Source: a virus
DNA length: 59,675 nt
Strand: one strand, 5' to 3'
IMG/VR virus record: IMGVR_UViG_3300031857_018978
Span: 1-59,675 of that record
The translations under genes were made by a program, and so were the position numbers. This document shows, in pieces, positions 49,512-59,592 of the stretch; the first letter of the stretch is position 1; the number at the start of each line of letters is the position of its first letter. The notes below the pieces were generated by a model. It was not told the origin of the DNA and did not search any database. It worked only from the letters and a program-made list of their open reading frames with translations.

Positions 49512-51618
49512 TCTTCTCCATTACCATTTCTGGAGTAATGGATCTTGTGCATTCAAAATTCTTATTTTCTGGACACCACAGCCAGTTATTTTTATCAAAC
49601 GTATGCTTTTCATTGTTCCAGCATCCATTGCATACTTTTTCATTTATAATTCTATAGGGTGTTTCAAATTCTGCAAATGGCTTGCTAAACCCGCTAATTA
49701 AAACTACAGGTTTATTCAAAGCCCAAGCTAGCCAAGACAAGCCAGATCCCAGACCTATAAAAAATTTTGAGTTATGGATTTGTGACATTCTTAACTCAAG
49801 AGGGAAATCTCCAGTTTTATCAACTGCCCCTTTGGGAATTGGATTCATTATCGCATTACCAAATAACGAATATCTATCAATACACCAAGCCTCATACCCC
49901 TTTTTATTCAAAAGCTGAATCAGCTTTTCCCACCCATTCGGATTATTCCAATATTTGCATTGCGCCGTGCTTTGAGTTGCTATGCAGACATATTTTTTAT
50001 TTGTCTGTCCTACGTTTGGAAACGATAATTTTGGTTTATCCTCGCGATGCTCTAGGTCTAAAATATAGCTTGGAACATGATTTAGTTTAGTTAATCTAGG
50101 ATTAACAACAGATTTATCAATCCAGTTGTCCATAAAATAACCTACGTCATAAACAGCGTAATAGCCATTATTTGAATTTTGTTCCGAAATAAAATTTATA
50201 TTTTTATAATTTTGCTTTAAAGATCTGAGCAAATCTTGATTGTATAAAGTGCAATCTATTTGACATTCATGCTTTTTTTGGAACCTGTCTATAACAGGAA
50301 CATAGGCCAACAAATCACCCAAGCTTCCTGTTTCTACATTTATTTTTACCTTTTTGCCTTTTAAATTTAATTTTTCAGAAAAAATCAACATTCTGCCATT
50401 AGGTGTTTTTTCATAAACATCCACTTTCCAGTTTACAAAATAACTTCGTTTTGGCCTTGACCACATATTATTATTTATTGTTGTCGCGTATATTAATTCG
50501 CCAGAAGAGTCATCTATAAATTCAATATCATATGTTTTCTTTCGAGAGCCAATAACTTCAGCTTTAACTCCTTGGCGAAAATCTACAATAACTTTATTAT
50601 CTTCGGTATTTATTTTTGTGTCCCGATAAGACTGAATAAATCTATTTGCAAAAATCTGCTCTCTGTATTCACTGTACAAATTGACCAAATCATTTACTCT
50701 ATTTGAATAAGAATTTTTTTGAGCGTTCGCCAAAGCTTTTTCTTTAAAACTTGAGTAATTATTTACTACTGTTTTAATTCCCTCAATTGCTGATTCCAAA
50801 GTTCTTTCTGTGACGCACATCCCGTCGTATTGTTTTTCTTCAAAAGTCCCAACAACTGGCAGTCCACAAGACATAGCTTCAAGTAAAGTTAAATTTGGAT
50901 GGCCCGCTTCTAATTCCGAAAAATGCAGAAAAATATCGTGCTTACCGTAAAGCTCTATGAGTTGAGTTTCGCTCAAATCAAAAAACTTAGTCAGTTTTGA
51001 ATAATTATTTATTTCGCTTGGCAAGGTAGAAAAAAAGTTTTCATTATTTTGGGGGCCAGCTACAGTTATGGGCAAGTCAAGTTTCATCGCTGCTTCAATA
51101 GCAATTTTGAAACCCTTTCTGTCTGCATTTGGATTACCAGCATACCCGTTATTTGCGACGCATAGCAAACTAACACTATCTTTTAAAAGATTAAAATTTA
51201 ATTTGTCTTTTGTCGGAGTAAAAACATCCGTATTTACAGCGTGAGAAAAATATCTTAATTTTTTACTTCCAAAATATTCGACGAAAAACTTGCATGGAGA
51301 TGTCGATATTACGCTATTTTCTATGGCTTTTAAATTTTCTTTAAAGCAGTGAGAATCTTTTCCATACAAGAAAGCATGGTGATCGTGAATGGTAAAAATA
51401 TATGGAATTCCTCTTTCAAAGCACATGTTTGCTAGATTAGCGACATGAACATGAACTACTTGACTATCATCATAATTGACATCATTTAGATACTTTATTT
51501 CGCTTTTGATGCCGTTTTTTTCTAGTTGAAGATGATAATCCCAAATGATTTTTTCTACCGCCCCCCATCCATTTGGAGGTATAGCCAACAAACCAGGAGT
51601 TACATTAATAACTTTCAT
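49495..51618 (-). CDS. Bifunctional glycosyltransferase: GT4 domain plus TibC-like heptosyltransferase domain
   Basis: A 707-residue protein. The N-terminal 330 residues look like GT4 (GLLAIPPNGWGAVEKIIW, VANNGYAGNPNADRKGF, SELEAGHPNLTLLEAMSCGLP). A beta-rich linker follows. The C-terminal 290 residues look like the autotransporter heptosyltransferase family: NVETGSLGDLLAYVPV, CIATQSTAQCKYWNNP, GLGSGLSWLAWALNKPVVL, and Cys663, 666, 682, 690 in CNGC...WCP...FECT. TibC binds iron through four Cys, and the first three spacings match. It overlaps the upstream glycosyltransferase by ATGA. The acceptor is probably a neighbouring tail protein. Confidence 0.75.
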   Translation of the reverse strand: MKVINVTPGLLAIPPNGWGAVEKIIWDYHLQLEKNGIKSEIKYLNDVNYDDSQVVHVHVANLANMCFERGIPYIFTIHDHHAFLYGKDSHCFKENLKAIENSVISTSPCKFFVEYFGSKKLRYFSHAVNTDVFTPTKDKLNFNLLKDSVSLLCVANNGYAGNPNADRKGFKIAIEAAMKLDLPITVAGPQNNENFFSTLPSEINNYSKLTKFFDLSETQLIELYGKHDIFLHFSELEAGHPNLTLLEAMSCGLPVVGTFEEKQYDGMCVTERTLESAIEGIKTVVNNYSSFKEKALANAQKNSYSNRVNDLVNLYSEYREQIFANRFIQSYRDTKINTEDNKVIVDFRQGVKAEVIGSRKKTYDIEFIDDSSGELIYATTINNNMWSRPKRSYFVNWKVDVYEKTPNGRMLIFSEKLNLKGKKVKINVETGSLGDLLAYVPVIDRFQKKHECQIDCTLYNQDLLRSLKQNYKNINFISEQNSNNGYYAVYDVGYFMDNWIDKSVVNPRLTKLNHVPSYILDLEHREDKPKLSFPNVGQTNKKYVCIATQSTAQCKYWNNPNGWEKLIQLLNKKGYEAWCIDRYSLFGNAIMNPIPKGAVDKTGDFPLELRMSQIHNSKFFIGLGSGLSWLAWALNKPVVLISGFSKPFAEFETPYRIINEKVCNGCWNNEKHTFDKNNWLWCPENKNFECTRSITPEMVMEKISNLL

Positions 51619-53570
51619 ATTTTTTTGACCAAGCCAAGTTGATTTATTTTAGACAAATACTGCTCATCGACAACTACTTTTTTAGTATAAATTTCTTTTT
51701 CTTCGCTTACCTTTAATTCAACATCTGTTGGTACAATCGGCCAATCAATAATTTTTATAAATGTCTGTTTACCGTTTATTTGAACGCTTGAACTTTGCGC
51801 GCCAATTATTAATTCTGCAAATCTATTATCAATAGAATTGGAAGTATGAAAAACTATAGCTAATTTATTTTCGTCTTGAACAGGAAGAACAGCGAAATAC
51901 TCTACTTGAGAATTGGAATCTATTTGGCACTGTTTTGTGTCTTCAGCGTATTCGTTTAAAGAAGACATATAAATATTATCGGCTTCTTTTAGGTTATGAA
52001 AGTAAATATTTTCCAGACCATTAGATTCTGACTTTACTCGCTCCATCCAGCTGTTGTATTCAGATTCGTTTTTAATCAATGGAAATTTATCGGCAAACAA
52101 ATCTGTTCGCACTGCATGAAAAACTGTTTTAAATGTTTTGCCCTCTTGACACTGCTCTTCAACAAAATAACCGTTACTTCGCTCTAGTTTTGCGAGGACT
52201 TTAGATAAGAATTTTTTATCATTTAAGATAAAATCAAAGTTCATGCATATAGCTTTTTTATAGCCAAGCTTTTTAGCAAAATTAATCGCATTATAATAAT
52301 TGGTATATACGGCTGGTCCGTGATATATGTCGTTATCAGTTTTGTCTAAAAATAATTGAATTTGATAATTGCTATTATTTTCACTTGCATAGCCAGTAAA
52401 TCTTTTATAAAAAGTATGTCGGGTTAAAATATTGTTTTTATCTACTATTGAATAATCTGAAGTGTTTTGCAACGCCTCTGGAACTGAGCAGTGCGATACC
52501 AAAATAACAGGAGCATTACTAATTTTGTTTAAACTCTCAATGCATTTTTGAGTTGTTTGCGTTATACAATTATTTGTTGGATAACTTGATACAATAAAAA
52601 CATAATCATTAAGCTTTGCAAGATTTAGTTTATTTAAGATTTTATCTTCGTTTTCTTTTAAGTCATTAAAATTTAAATATTCTATATTATGAAATTTATT
52701 ATACATGCCCAGATATACCGGCAAATTATAAATTAAGCTTGGAACATTGAAGGAAATGGCTTCTCTTATAACAAGAGGGCTTGTTTCCTTATTATTATCT
52801 GATCCTCTTGAGGTAAATAGAAAAAGATCTGCTGCTTGGTAAAAATTTTCAACATCTTTTCTTTCATTCCACCAAGTACAATTACTTGGCCACTCTTTCA
52901 TCAAAGGCTCCCAATAAAATCTAAAGTTATCAGCTTGATTTCCAATAAAGTGAAATTGGATCGGGTAATTTAAAAGACTTTTTGCATACTCTATAATTTC
53001 TGCTTGATTTTTTCTTGGGGTAAAAAGACCAACGTTAACAACGTGTTTTTTAGATGGATCTAGTCCTAATACTTTTAAAGCCTCTTCTCTTGACTTTCTG
53101 ATTTTTATTGAAATCGGATATTCGTGAACCTCCGAAGATATTTTTAAAGATTCTACATTTCTTTTTTGAAATTCACTTACAAATGTAAATTTATCTGGGA
53201 AAAACCTTTTTGAAGATGGATCAAAGCTGCTATCGTGAGAAGTTTCAACTATAGTATATTTTCTTTCTTTAGAATATATTTTTTCAGCCAAACCATTATC
53301 CATAAAATATTCTGGCATCTCTTCAAGATGCAAAACATCTGGATTTATTTGATTTATGATTTTTAATAAATCATTTTTATCTTCTCTTAAAGTAAAAAAT
53401 TTATCTTTTAGCAAATCGATGATTTGATTTTTTTGTACTACAAACCCACCGTGATCAGCATATTCAACGCAATATATTTCACATTCTTTTTTTAATATCT
53501 GTATTTTCTTTAAAAGAAATTGTGGCAATCCACCTGTTGAAAGGTGAGGGGCTATGTAAAGAATTTTCAT
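51615..53570 (-). CDS. Large glycosyltransferase with GT4 N-terminal domain and second domain
   Basis: A 651-residue protein. The N-terminal 330 residues are GT4-like: KILYIAPHLSTGGLPQFLL, HVVNVGLFTPRKNQAEII, and SPLVIREAISFNVPSLIYNL. From about 345 a second domain begins YVFIVSSYPTNNCITQTTQKC, resembling a GT2/GT-A-type sugar-nucleotide domain (ICMNFDFIL as a possible DxD region); this assignment is weak. It ends with a beta-rich tail. It starts two bases after the Ig-repeat tail gene. Confidence 0.65.
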   Translation of the reverse strand: MKILYIAPHLSTGGLPQFLLKKIQILKKECEIYCVEYADHGGFVVQKNQIIDLLKDKFFTLREDKNDLLKIINQINPDVLHLEEMPEYFMDNGLAEKIYSKERKYTIVETSHDSSFDPSSKRFFPDKFTFVSEFQKRNVESLKISSEVHEYPISIKIRKSREEALKVLGLDPSKKHVVNVGLFTPRKNQAEIIEYAKSLLNYPIQFHFIGNQADNFRFYWEPLMKEWPSNCTWWNERKDVENFYQAADLFLFTSRGSDNNKETSPLVIREAISFNVPSLIYNLPVYLGMYNKFHNIEYLNFNDLKENEDKILNKLNLAKLNDYVFIVSSYPTNNCITQTTQKCIESLNKISNAPVILVSHCSVPEALQNTSDYSIVDKNNILTRHTFYKRFTGYASENNSNYQIQLFLDKTDNDIYHGPAVYTNYYNAINFAKKLGYKKAICMNFDFILNDKKFLSKVLAKLERSNGYFVEEQCQEGKTFKTVFHAVRTDLFADKFPLIKNESEYNSWMERVKSESNGLENIYFHNLKEADNIYMSSLNEYAEDTKQCQIDSNSQVEYFAVLPVQDENKLAIVFHTSNSIDNRFAELIIGAQSSSVQINGKQTFIKIIDWPIVPTDVELKVSEEKEIYTKKVVVDEQYLSKINQLGLVKKI

Positions 53571-53572
53571 TT

Positions 53573-55396
53573 TTACGAGGTAGTAATAGATATCTCATAA
53601 GATTGTGCTGTTCCCTCAGAATTTGTCAATATAAATCTATAGTATTCGGTAGAATTATCCACCTGCGTTAAGCTATAACTTAAGTCAGAGCTTAAAAATA
53701 TGTCATAAGCGGTACTCCCGTTCCACTTATACCAACCTCCGGTTGCGTTTGGCTGACCATCATTTACGCTAGACACCGCTAATGTAAATGAATCACCATT
53801 CCCAATATTAAAGTTTTCTTCATTATAAGTTACTGTTGACCCATTAACAGAAACACTTCCAACAGTTGGGGCAAACTCTACTGTTAATGTTGCGGTGGTA
53901 GATGTGTCTGGAGTAGTACCAGATACCCCAGAGACAATACAGTAATAAGTTTTGCCGTTATCTGAAGAAGCGGTCGTAAATGTATAAGAGGGATTAGTGG
54001 CACCAGATATCGCACTGCCATTTTCGTACCATTGATAAGAAAGACTTGGGCCACCCGCAGCAGTAACACTAAAAGTAACAGAAACTCCAGCGTTTACGGT
54101 TTGAGTATCTGGATCGTCTGTTATTATTGGATTCATATATACTGTGACAACATTTGAATCATCAAATCCACCTGCATTAGTTGCTCTTACATAATAATTT
54201 CCGTGTGTAGAGTTGCTCATTGTGAATGTATAATTAGAATTTGTAGCTCCACTAATTAAGCCCGCTGGTCCATACCATTGATATGTTACATTGGTTCCTT
54301 GTGATAATGAGGAACTTAATTCAACGGCATTTGTATTATTATATATATATTGAGTGCTGCTGATAGTTACAATTGGCGCAATTATAGAAATTGTAATTTC
54401 ATTTGAATCGTCAAAGCCGCCACCGTTAGTTGCCCTAACTTTATATGTTCCAGTGTTTAAACTCGAAATTGCAAAATTATAAGTTGAGCTTGTAGCTCCA
54501 GAAATAATATTGTTATTTCTATACCACTGATACGTTACATTCGTTCCTTGACTTAAGCTGCTTGAAAACTGAACAGTATCTGTTTCATTAAACTGTGTTT
54601 GGTTATTAAATGAAGAAATTGTTACAATTGGTGGAATTATAGTTAATGTTGCTCCAGACGATGTAACTCCAACAGCATCATGCGTACTTGTAACTTTGCA
54701 AGTATATGTTCCAGCCGTTGACGAAGTTAAAGAAAATTGACCAGAAGCTGGATAAGAAGAACTTGTTGCTCCAGATATTATATTTCCATTTTTGTACCAC
54801 TGATAAGATAAAGTGGGACTTCCTCCAGCAACAACGCTTAACGACATTCCATCGGTTTCATTGAAACTGCCTCCAATTGGATTTGTTATAATATATGGTT
54901 TTATCTTTGTGCTTACAGAATTACTATCAACCGAAGATCCACCATAACTTACTCTACAAAAATAAGTATCTGTATCATTTGCTGTAGTTAAAGCTCCCGT
55001 TGTATAAGTCGTTGATGTGGCTCCAGATATTATACTGCTATTTTTATACCATTGATAAGTTGGAGTTCCAAGAGCCGTAGCAGCTATAGAAAACGTTGCA
55101 GACGTATTATTAACTACAATTTGATTTGTTGGCTGTGTCGTTATAGTTATTCCTACAAACCCTCTTCTTCTAAAAAGTGTAGAAAGATCAGTTCCATTTA
55201 CTTTAAAACCCGTATTAAAACTCGGCCTATCTTCTGAGCTTGTTGACGCATGGAAATAACCAGTTAAATCAATAGAACCTACTTTGAATTTAGTTTGCGT
55301 TCCGTAAGAAGTCCCACCATCAAGGTCTTCAAATATTCCGCTTAAATCAATATTAGTCGCTCCACTAACGCAAATAAATTTAGTTTCAGTTGGCAT
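53573..55396 (-). CDS. Tail-associated protein with Ig-like repeats
   Basis: A 607-residue protein. The first 80 residues (KFICVSGATNIDLSGIF, FKVNGTDLSTLFRRRGF) look like an attachment head. Next come at least five Ig-like domains of about 80 residues, each with a YQWYxxxxxISGATxxxY core and a C-terminal GTYxCxVxxxG-type strand, and one degenerate domain at the C-terminus. Ser/Thr/Asn are abundant. It overlaps the S74 fibre gene by 11 bases and is followed after 2 bases by two glycosyltransferases. It is likely an outer virion decoration that binds and may carry glycans. Confidence 0.75.
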   Translation of the reverse strand: MPTETKFICVSGATNIDLSGIFEDLDGGTSYGTQTKFKVGSIDLTGYFHASTSSEDRPSFNTGFKVNGTDLSTLFRRRGFVGITITTQPTNQIVVNNTSATFSIAATALGTPTYQWYKNSSIISGATSTTYTTGALTTANDTDTYFCRVSYGGSSVDSNSVSTKIKPYIITNPIGGSFNETDGMSLSVVAGGSPTLSYQWYKNGNIISGATSSSYPASGQFSLTSSTAGTYTCKVTSTHDAVGVTSSGATLTIIPPIVTISSFNNQTQFNETDTVQFSSSLSQGTNVTYQWYRNNNIISGATSSTYNFAISSLNTGTYKVRATNGGGFDDSNEITISIIAPIVTISSTQYIYNNTNAVELSSSLSQGTNVTYQWYGPAGLISGATNSNYTFTMSNSTHGNYYVRATNAGGFDDSNVVTVYMNPIITDDPDTQTVNAGVSVTFSVTAAGGPSLSYQWYENGSAISGATNPSYTFTTASSDNGKTYYCIVSGVSGTTPDTSTTATLTVEFAPTVGSVSVNGSTVTYNEENFNIGNGDSFTLAVSSVNDGQPNATGGWYKWNGSTAYDIFLSSDLSYSLTQVDNSTEYYRFILTNSEGTAQSYEISITTS

Positions 55397-57452
55397 CTTT
55401 TAGCTTCTTTTTGAGTTCTTTAACTTCAGCAGAAAGCTCTTTGACGGCGTTTATCAGAATAACGGTAAGCTTAGAATAGTCGAGACCTTCGGCTTCGTTT
55501 TTATCGTTATGTTTAACGATAACCGGCAAGACTTTATCAACTTCTTCCGCAATAAGGCCAATATCTTGTTGTCTTGTACCTTTTCTCTTAAACGAAACTG
55601 GCTTAAGTTTATATATGGTTTCAATACCAGAATTCAATTGTTTGATATTGGTTTTAAATTTTTTAGAAGACGATGTAGTAAAAGTATCGGCAGTAACATC
55701 TCCGCTACTTGCAGTAATTGTTATTTTTGCAACATTACTATTATTTTTTACATAAATTATACCATTACTATTATTTCCAAATAAGTCATCTCCACCAGCT
55801 GTAATTGTGTTTGATACTATTAATTTTCCAGATCCAGCGTCTGGAGCGCCAGACGCAGCAGTCTCATCTCCTTTACCAATCAAAACAGTTCCATCTAAAG
55901 CAATTAACATTCTCATAATACCGACATCCGCACTGCTTACAGTTGTAAATTTAGAAGTTCTAAATACAATCGAACCATCTTGTGGTCCGTTAAAATTATT
56001 ACTTGCATTATAAGCGGCTTGTAAAATCAATTGACCATTACCTGTATCGCTACCAGTTGTATTTAAAAATCCTCCAACTAAATCTATTTGAGCGCCGTAT
56101 TGAACGCCATTGCCATCACCGCCGCTAATCGTAAGAACTGAATTAGCAACAGATCTTCTTATGCCAAATTGAGAATTAACAGTTAAACCAAAAGAACTAT
56201 CTCCATTTGTTCCTAGTGTTGTTCCCGATAACAAATTTCCATTAATTTTTAATGCAGAGCCGTCCCATCTCAAATAATTTGTTGAAGTGTCTCCTATATA
56301 AAATTGATACTGCCCACCAGTATAACCAAGAAAAAAACCATTTCCACTGAATGCCCCCGTACCAGCACCAGACCAAGATACCGAACTGGATTTTATTCTT
56401 CCACTTCCTCCTATTTGCATTCCGTCAGAATCAATTCTAACAGCATTTTTTGTAGTACCAAAAAAACCTTCTTGGGCTATTACTGCACCTCTAAATAACC
56501 CTCCTCCAAATTCTCCTTGACCATTGCCAACTATTCTAAACCCAAAATCAGGTATTGATGTAGAACCATTTCCAGTATCAACTGATACAGTTGGCACACT
56601 TACTTCAGTCCATTTGCCAGAATCTGGACCAGGAAAAGAAGCTCCAGATGAAGTATGTTGAGTATTACAATTATATACTTTAAAAGATCCATCAGTCTGT
56701 AACACTTTAACCTTGATAACATCAGAAGGTACAGTTTTTGTTGTTTTGTAAAGTTTTCCACTTACCCAAGTTTCTATAAAAGTAGAAGATTGAAAATATG
56801 CATCACTATTTGCCAACTCAAGAACTTGTGAGCTTATAAATCCAGCCGTCAATTTTCCAGCATCAACAGTTTGAATTTGAGCATTTTTAATTCTAACTAC
56901 TTGGCTACCACCAACCGTTACTACTTCAAAAGGCACATCAGCACTCGTTCCATTCCATATTTGAAAATCAGCAGCAACTAAAACAAAGGCTTTATCTATA
57001 CCGCCAACTTTTTGAAGACCAGAGACATTATTATTACCGTCTAATTTAAGCATTGGACTAAAACTTGCAGTCCAAGTTCCACCCGATCTTACATAAAGTT
57101 TATAATTATCATCTGTATCATACCAAAGATCCCCTGCATTATATGTGCCTCCAGTGGGTTGTGAAGTTTGATAATAAACCTTTGCCTTTCCATCAGCTGA
57201 TGTTTGAGCATTATTCGCTGTATTTAAAGCTGTTGCAGCATTAGCTGCGGCTGTAGCTGAAGTTATTCCAACGTCATTTCCTGTAGCCGCATCAATAAAC
57301 TTTCCTCTAATTCCTCCTCCGCTAATTGCCATATTACCTTTTGTAATACGCTTAGTTCTTTTAGTGGAGTTTTGAAAAAATATAAACTGGTCTTTATCGT
57401 CTAAGATATTGACCTCTTGTAAGTCATCTATTCTTCTGCTTCCTGTGGACAT
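55386..57452 (-). CDS. Tail fibre/spike with C-terminal peptidase S74 chaperone
   Basis: A 688-residue protein. The N-terminus starts MSTGSRRIDDLQEVNILDD. A long beta-rich Gly/Ser/Thr fibre follows (TYNAGDLWYDTDDNYKLYVR, GNNNVSGLQ). The last 94 residues are an intramolecular chaperone: SSKKFKTNIKQL at 595, then DIGLIAEEVDKVLPV, YSKLTVILINAVKEL and a coiled coil. S74 domains trimerise the fibre and cleave themselves off at a Ser. It probably forms a trimeric fibre on the tail. Confidence 0.85.
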   Translation of the reverse strand: MSTGSRRIDDLQEVNILDDKDQFIFFQNSTKRTKRITKGNMAISGGGIRGKFIDAATGNDVGITSATAAANAATALNTANNAQTSADGKAKVYYQTSQPTGGTYNAGDLWYDTDDNYKLYVRSGGTWTASFSPMLKLDGNNNVSGLQKVGGIDKAFVLVAADFQIWNGTSADVPFEVVTVGGSQVVRIKNAQIQTVDAGKLTAGFISSQVLELANSDAYFQSSTFIETWVSGKLYKTTKTVPSDVIKVKVLQTDGSFKVYNCNTQHTSSGASFPGPDSGKWTEVSVPTVSVDTGNGSTSIPDFGFRIVGNGQGEFGGGLFRGAVIAQEGFFGTTKNAVRIDSDGMQIGGSGRIKSSSVSWSGAGTGAFSGNGFFLGYTGGQYQFYIGDTSTNYLRWDGSALKINGNLLSGTTLGTNGDSSFGLTVNSQFGIRRSVANSVLTISGGDGNGVQYGAQIDLVGGFLNTTGSDTGNGQLILQAAYNASNNFNGPQDGSIVFRTSKFTTVSSADVGIMRMLIALDGTVLIGKGDETAASGAPDAGSGKLIVSNTITAGGDDLFGNNSNGIIYVKNNSNVAKITITASSGDVTADTFTTSSSKKFKTNIKQLNSGIETIYKLKPVSFKRKGTRQQDIGLIAEEVDKVLPVIVKHNDKNEAEGLDYSKLTVILINAVKELSAEVKELKKKLKDAN

Positions 57453-57466
57453 ATATATTATTTACA

Positions 57467-58624
57467 TTAAAGATTGATTGCTTCGGTGATATATCCCGCT
57501 GTTGCTACTGGGGCAGCGTAAGAGCCTGACATTAAAATTCCAGTAGATTCATTAACCTCAAAAGACCAAGAAGTTGAAATTACTGAACGATCCCCAATAC
57601 TTGATCCTATTGAGTAAGAATCTAATCTGGCGTTTTGAACTTTTACTCCAAATTTTTTAACATTAGCCTGATTTGAAAAAACAATATCAAATAAATATCC
57701 GCTAATAGAAACATCTTCTTGTTTAAATGTTGTGGCTAAATTTTCTGCGGTAAAAGAATCAACTAAAGAATCAATGCTTAAAGTGGCCATTACAGGCTTC
57801 TGAACTTTTCTATGAAATGGGTAATTATTCCCAAATCCATAAAGAGCCTTTCTTTCTATTGGGACTGATATTGACAAAGATTGAAAATTATCAAAATCAA
57901 AACCCAACTTTACTGCGTTTGAAGCTTCGGCAGTTGCTGTTATCTGACACTTTCCATGTGGACAGCCGCCAGCAAAAAGACCGCTATAACCTGTCATGTA
58001 CCTTAAATTTCTTGAAGAGTCTAAGATTCCAATTGATTGGTTACTTGTCACCTCTGTTCCAGACCCAGTAACAAATAACGCTGGATTTTCAAAAGTTGCA
58101 GCGCTTACTTGAGATATTTCCGCATTAGCTCCAACAAAAGACATTGAAACTGTAGCTAAACTATTTAAACCTATACTTAATTCGTAATTATTTAAATAAA
58201 CATTACCTATGCTTAATACATTATGACCATTAAAACTTGTATTAGCGTTAAGATCTTTGCCGTTATCTTGAGCAATTACAACATAAAAATTTCTATCTTG
58301 GTTTGATGTGAATATTCCAGAGAATGGATTTTTATAACCATCGGTTGTTATGCCCACATCCATACCTACAAACTTTTCATTCCACCCTCTGTTTAAATAA
58401 TACTCTAGATTAAAATCAACATCTGGAGCCAATTGAGTATGTCTTATTGCAAAATTTCCAGTTCCAAGTTGTTTTAGTGGCGTGCGCTCAACATCAAAAG
58501 AAAATCCATATGATTGAATGAAATCTAATTTAGCGACACCAGATGCATTGCCCGGCGTTTGCATGGCTCCGCTAGGTCCAGCAAATATCGCCTCCATTTC
58601 ATAAGATATATATTGTCTAGGCAT
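57467..58624 (-). CDS. Probable tail tube / major tail protein
   Basis: A 385-residue beta-rich protein with no cysteine motif of note except CPHGKC. SYGFSFDVERTPLKQLGTG and the repeated pattern of duplicated beta-domains fit a tail-tube-type virion protein; the family is not certain. It has a strong Shine-Dalgarno sequence: AAGGAGGA, 7 bases before the ATG, which fits high expression. Its start overlaps the previous stop as TAATG. Confidence 0.55.
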   Translation of the reverse strand: MPRQYISYEMEAIFAGPSGAMQTPGNASGVAKLDFIQSYGFSFDVERTPLKQLGTGNFAIRHTQLAPDVDFNLEYYLNRGWNEKFVGMDVGITTDGYKNPFSGIFTSNQDRNFYVVIAQDNGKDLNANTSFNGHNVLSIGNVYLNNYELSIGLNSLATVSMSFVGANAEISQVSAATFENPALFVTGSGTEVTSNQSIGILDSSRNLRYMTGYSGLFAGGCPHGKCQITATAEASNAVKLGFDFDNFQSLSISVPIERKALYGFGNNYPFHRKVQKPVMATLSIDSLVDSFTAENLATTFKQEDVSISGYLFDIVFSNQANVKKFGVKVQNARLDSYSIGSSIGDRSVISTSWSFEVNESTGILMSGSYAAPVATAGYITEAINL

Positions 58625-59592
58625 TAGTAAGTCCTCCTTACTCCTAATGGGTCTTCTATCATGGTAACCGATATATCATTTACATTTTTATAAACAAATG
58701 TATGCTCCCACTGCGGCGCGTAAAAATATTTATTCTGATTGTATATCTTTGGAAATCTATATTGAAATTTTCTATATCCTTGTTTGTTAATCAGGAAATG
58801 TAAAATGCAACGAGCTTCAGCATCACTAATTCCTTTGAAATCAATTTTAAATTGTCTTAACACATTTGCGTGCAAACCAAAATTAGTTCTCTTGGTAAAA
58901 GAATATGGTAATTCTGTTTTTATGACCGAAGTTTCTTTCGAGACTTGTGCTGAATATGTTGGCTGAAATTCAAATTCGCGAGTCCATTTATCAGCATTTG
59001 GAATCGTGTTGGATGCAGCTATTGACGAAGATGTAAAAGTTGATCCTGTACAGTAATAAAACGATTCGTATAAATGTCCGGTATTGCTGGGATAAGTCGA
59101 ATTACCAGTATAACGAACAACATCATATTTTGAATAACTTGTTGCCGCAGCCCAATCATTTTTAATATTTGATCCTGTTATTAATAAATTATTCCAATTT
59201 AATAAAGTGGATATTTGATCTGTGCTTGCGCTAACTGTTATATTATATAAATCATTTTCACTATAACTGTTATCAATATTATTAACAAAACAATTAAATG
59301 GCTTATAAATTTGAGCGGCGTCAGTATACTGAAAAGATCCTGTGCCATGCAAACTCTCAAAAAACCCAAGAATCTGTCTTGCCTGTTCTTGTTTGCGGTT
59401 TTCAAATGGCATTGATATTTGCATTTGCAAATGATTAAGGCCCTTTGGCATTGTATAAAAATAATTATCAACAGTTGTGTATTCTGTTAATTCCGATGAA
59501 AAAGAAACTTGCATTCCATACGAAGGAGTAAATGTGAACGACGAAGGGATCGTTCCTGTAACATTTTGATCTCTATCGTATAAAAATGACAT
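58624..59592 (-). CDS. gpM-like minor tail protein with two M-type domains
   Basis: A 322-residue protein. Its C-terminal 115 residues (GLHANVLRQFKIDFKGISDA, HFLINKQGYRKFQYRFP, TMIEDPLG) match the layout of lambda gpM. Residues about 25-125 (GLNHLQMQISMPFENR, ARQILGFFESLHGTGSFQY) repeat the same pattern, so it is a tandem duplication. Between them is a W..Y..YDVVRY...YYC...KWTR unit like that in the gpJ-like protein. AAGGA precedes its ATG, spaced 8 bases. Confidence 0.72.
   Translation of the reverse strand: MSFLYDRDQNVTGTIPSSFTFTPSYGMQVSFSSELTEYTTVDNYFYTMPKGLNHLQMQISMPFENRKQEQARQILGFFESLHGTGSFQYTDAAQIYKPFNCFVNNIDNSYSENDLYNITVSASTDQISTLLNWNNLLITGSNIKNDWAAATSYSKYDVVRYTGNSTYPSNTGHLYESFYYCTGSTFTSSSIAASNTIPNADKWTREFEFQPTYSAQVSKETSVIKTELPYSFTKRTNFGLHANVLRQFKIDFKGISDAEARCILHFLINKQGYRKFQYRFPKIYNQNKYFYAPQWEHTFVYKNVNDISVTMIEDPLGVRRTY

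Noticed and set aside
53573-55396. Possible CRISPR-like or DNA repeat array in the Ig-domain gene
   Set aside because: Periodicity is at protein level (about 80 residues) and DNA copies are diverged; there are no regular spacers.
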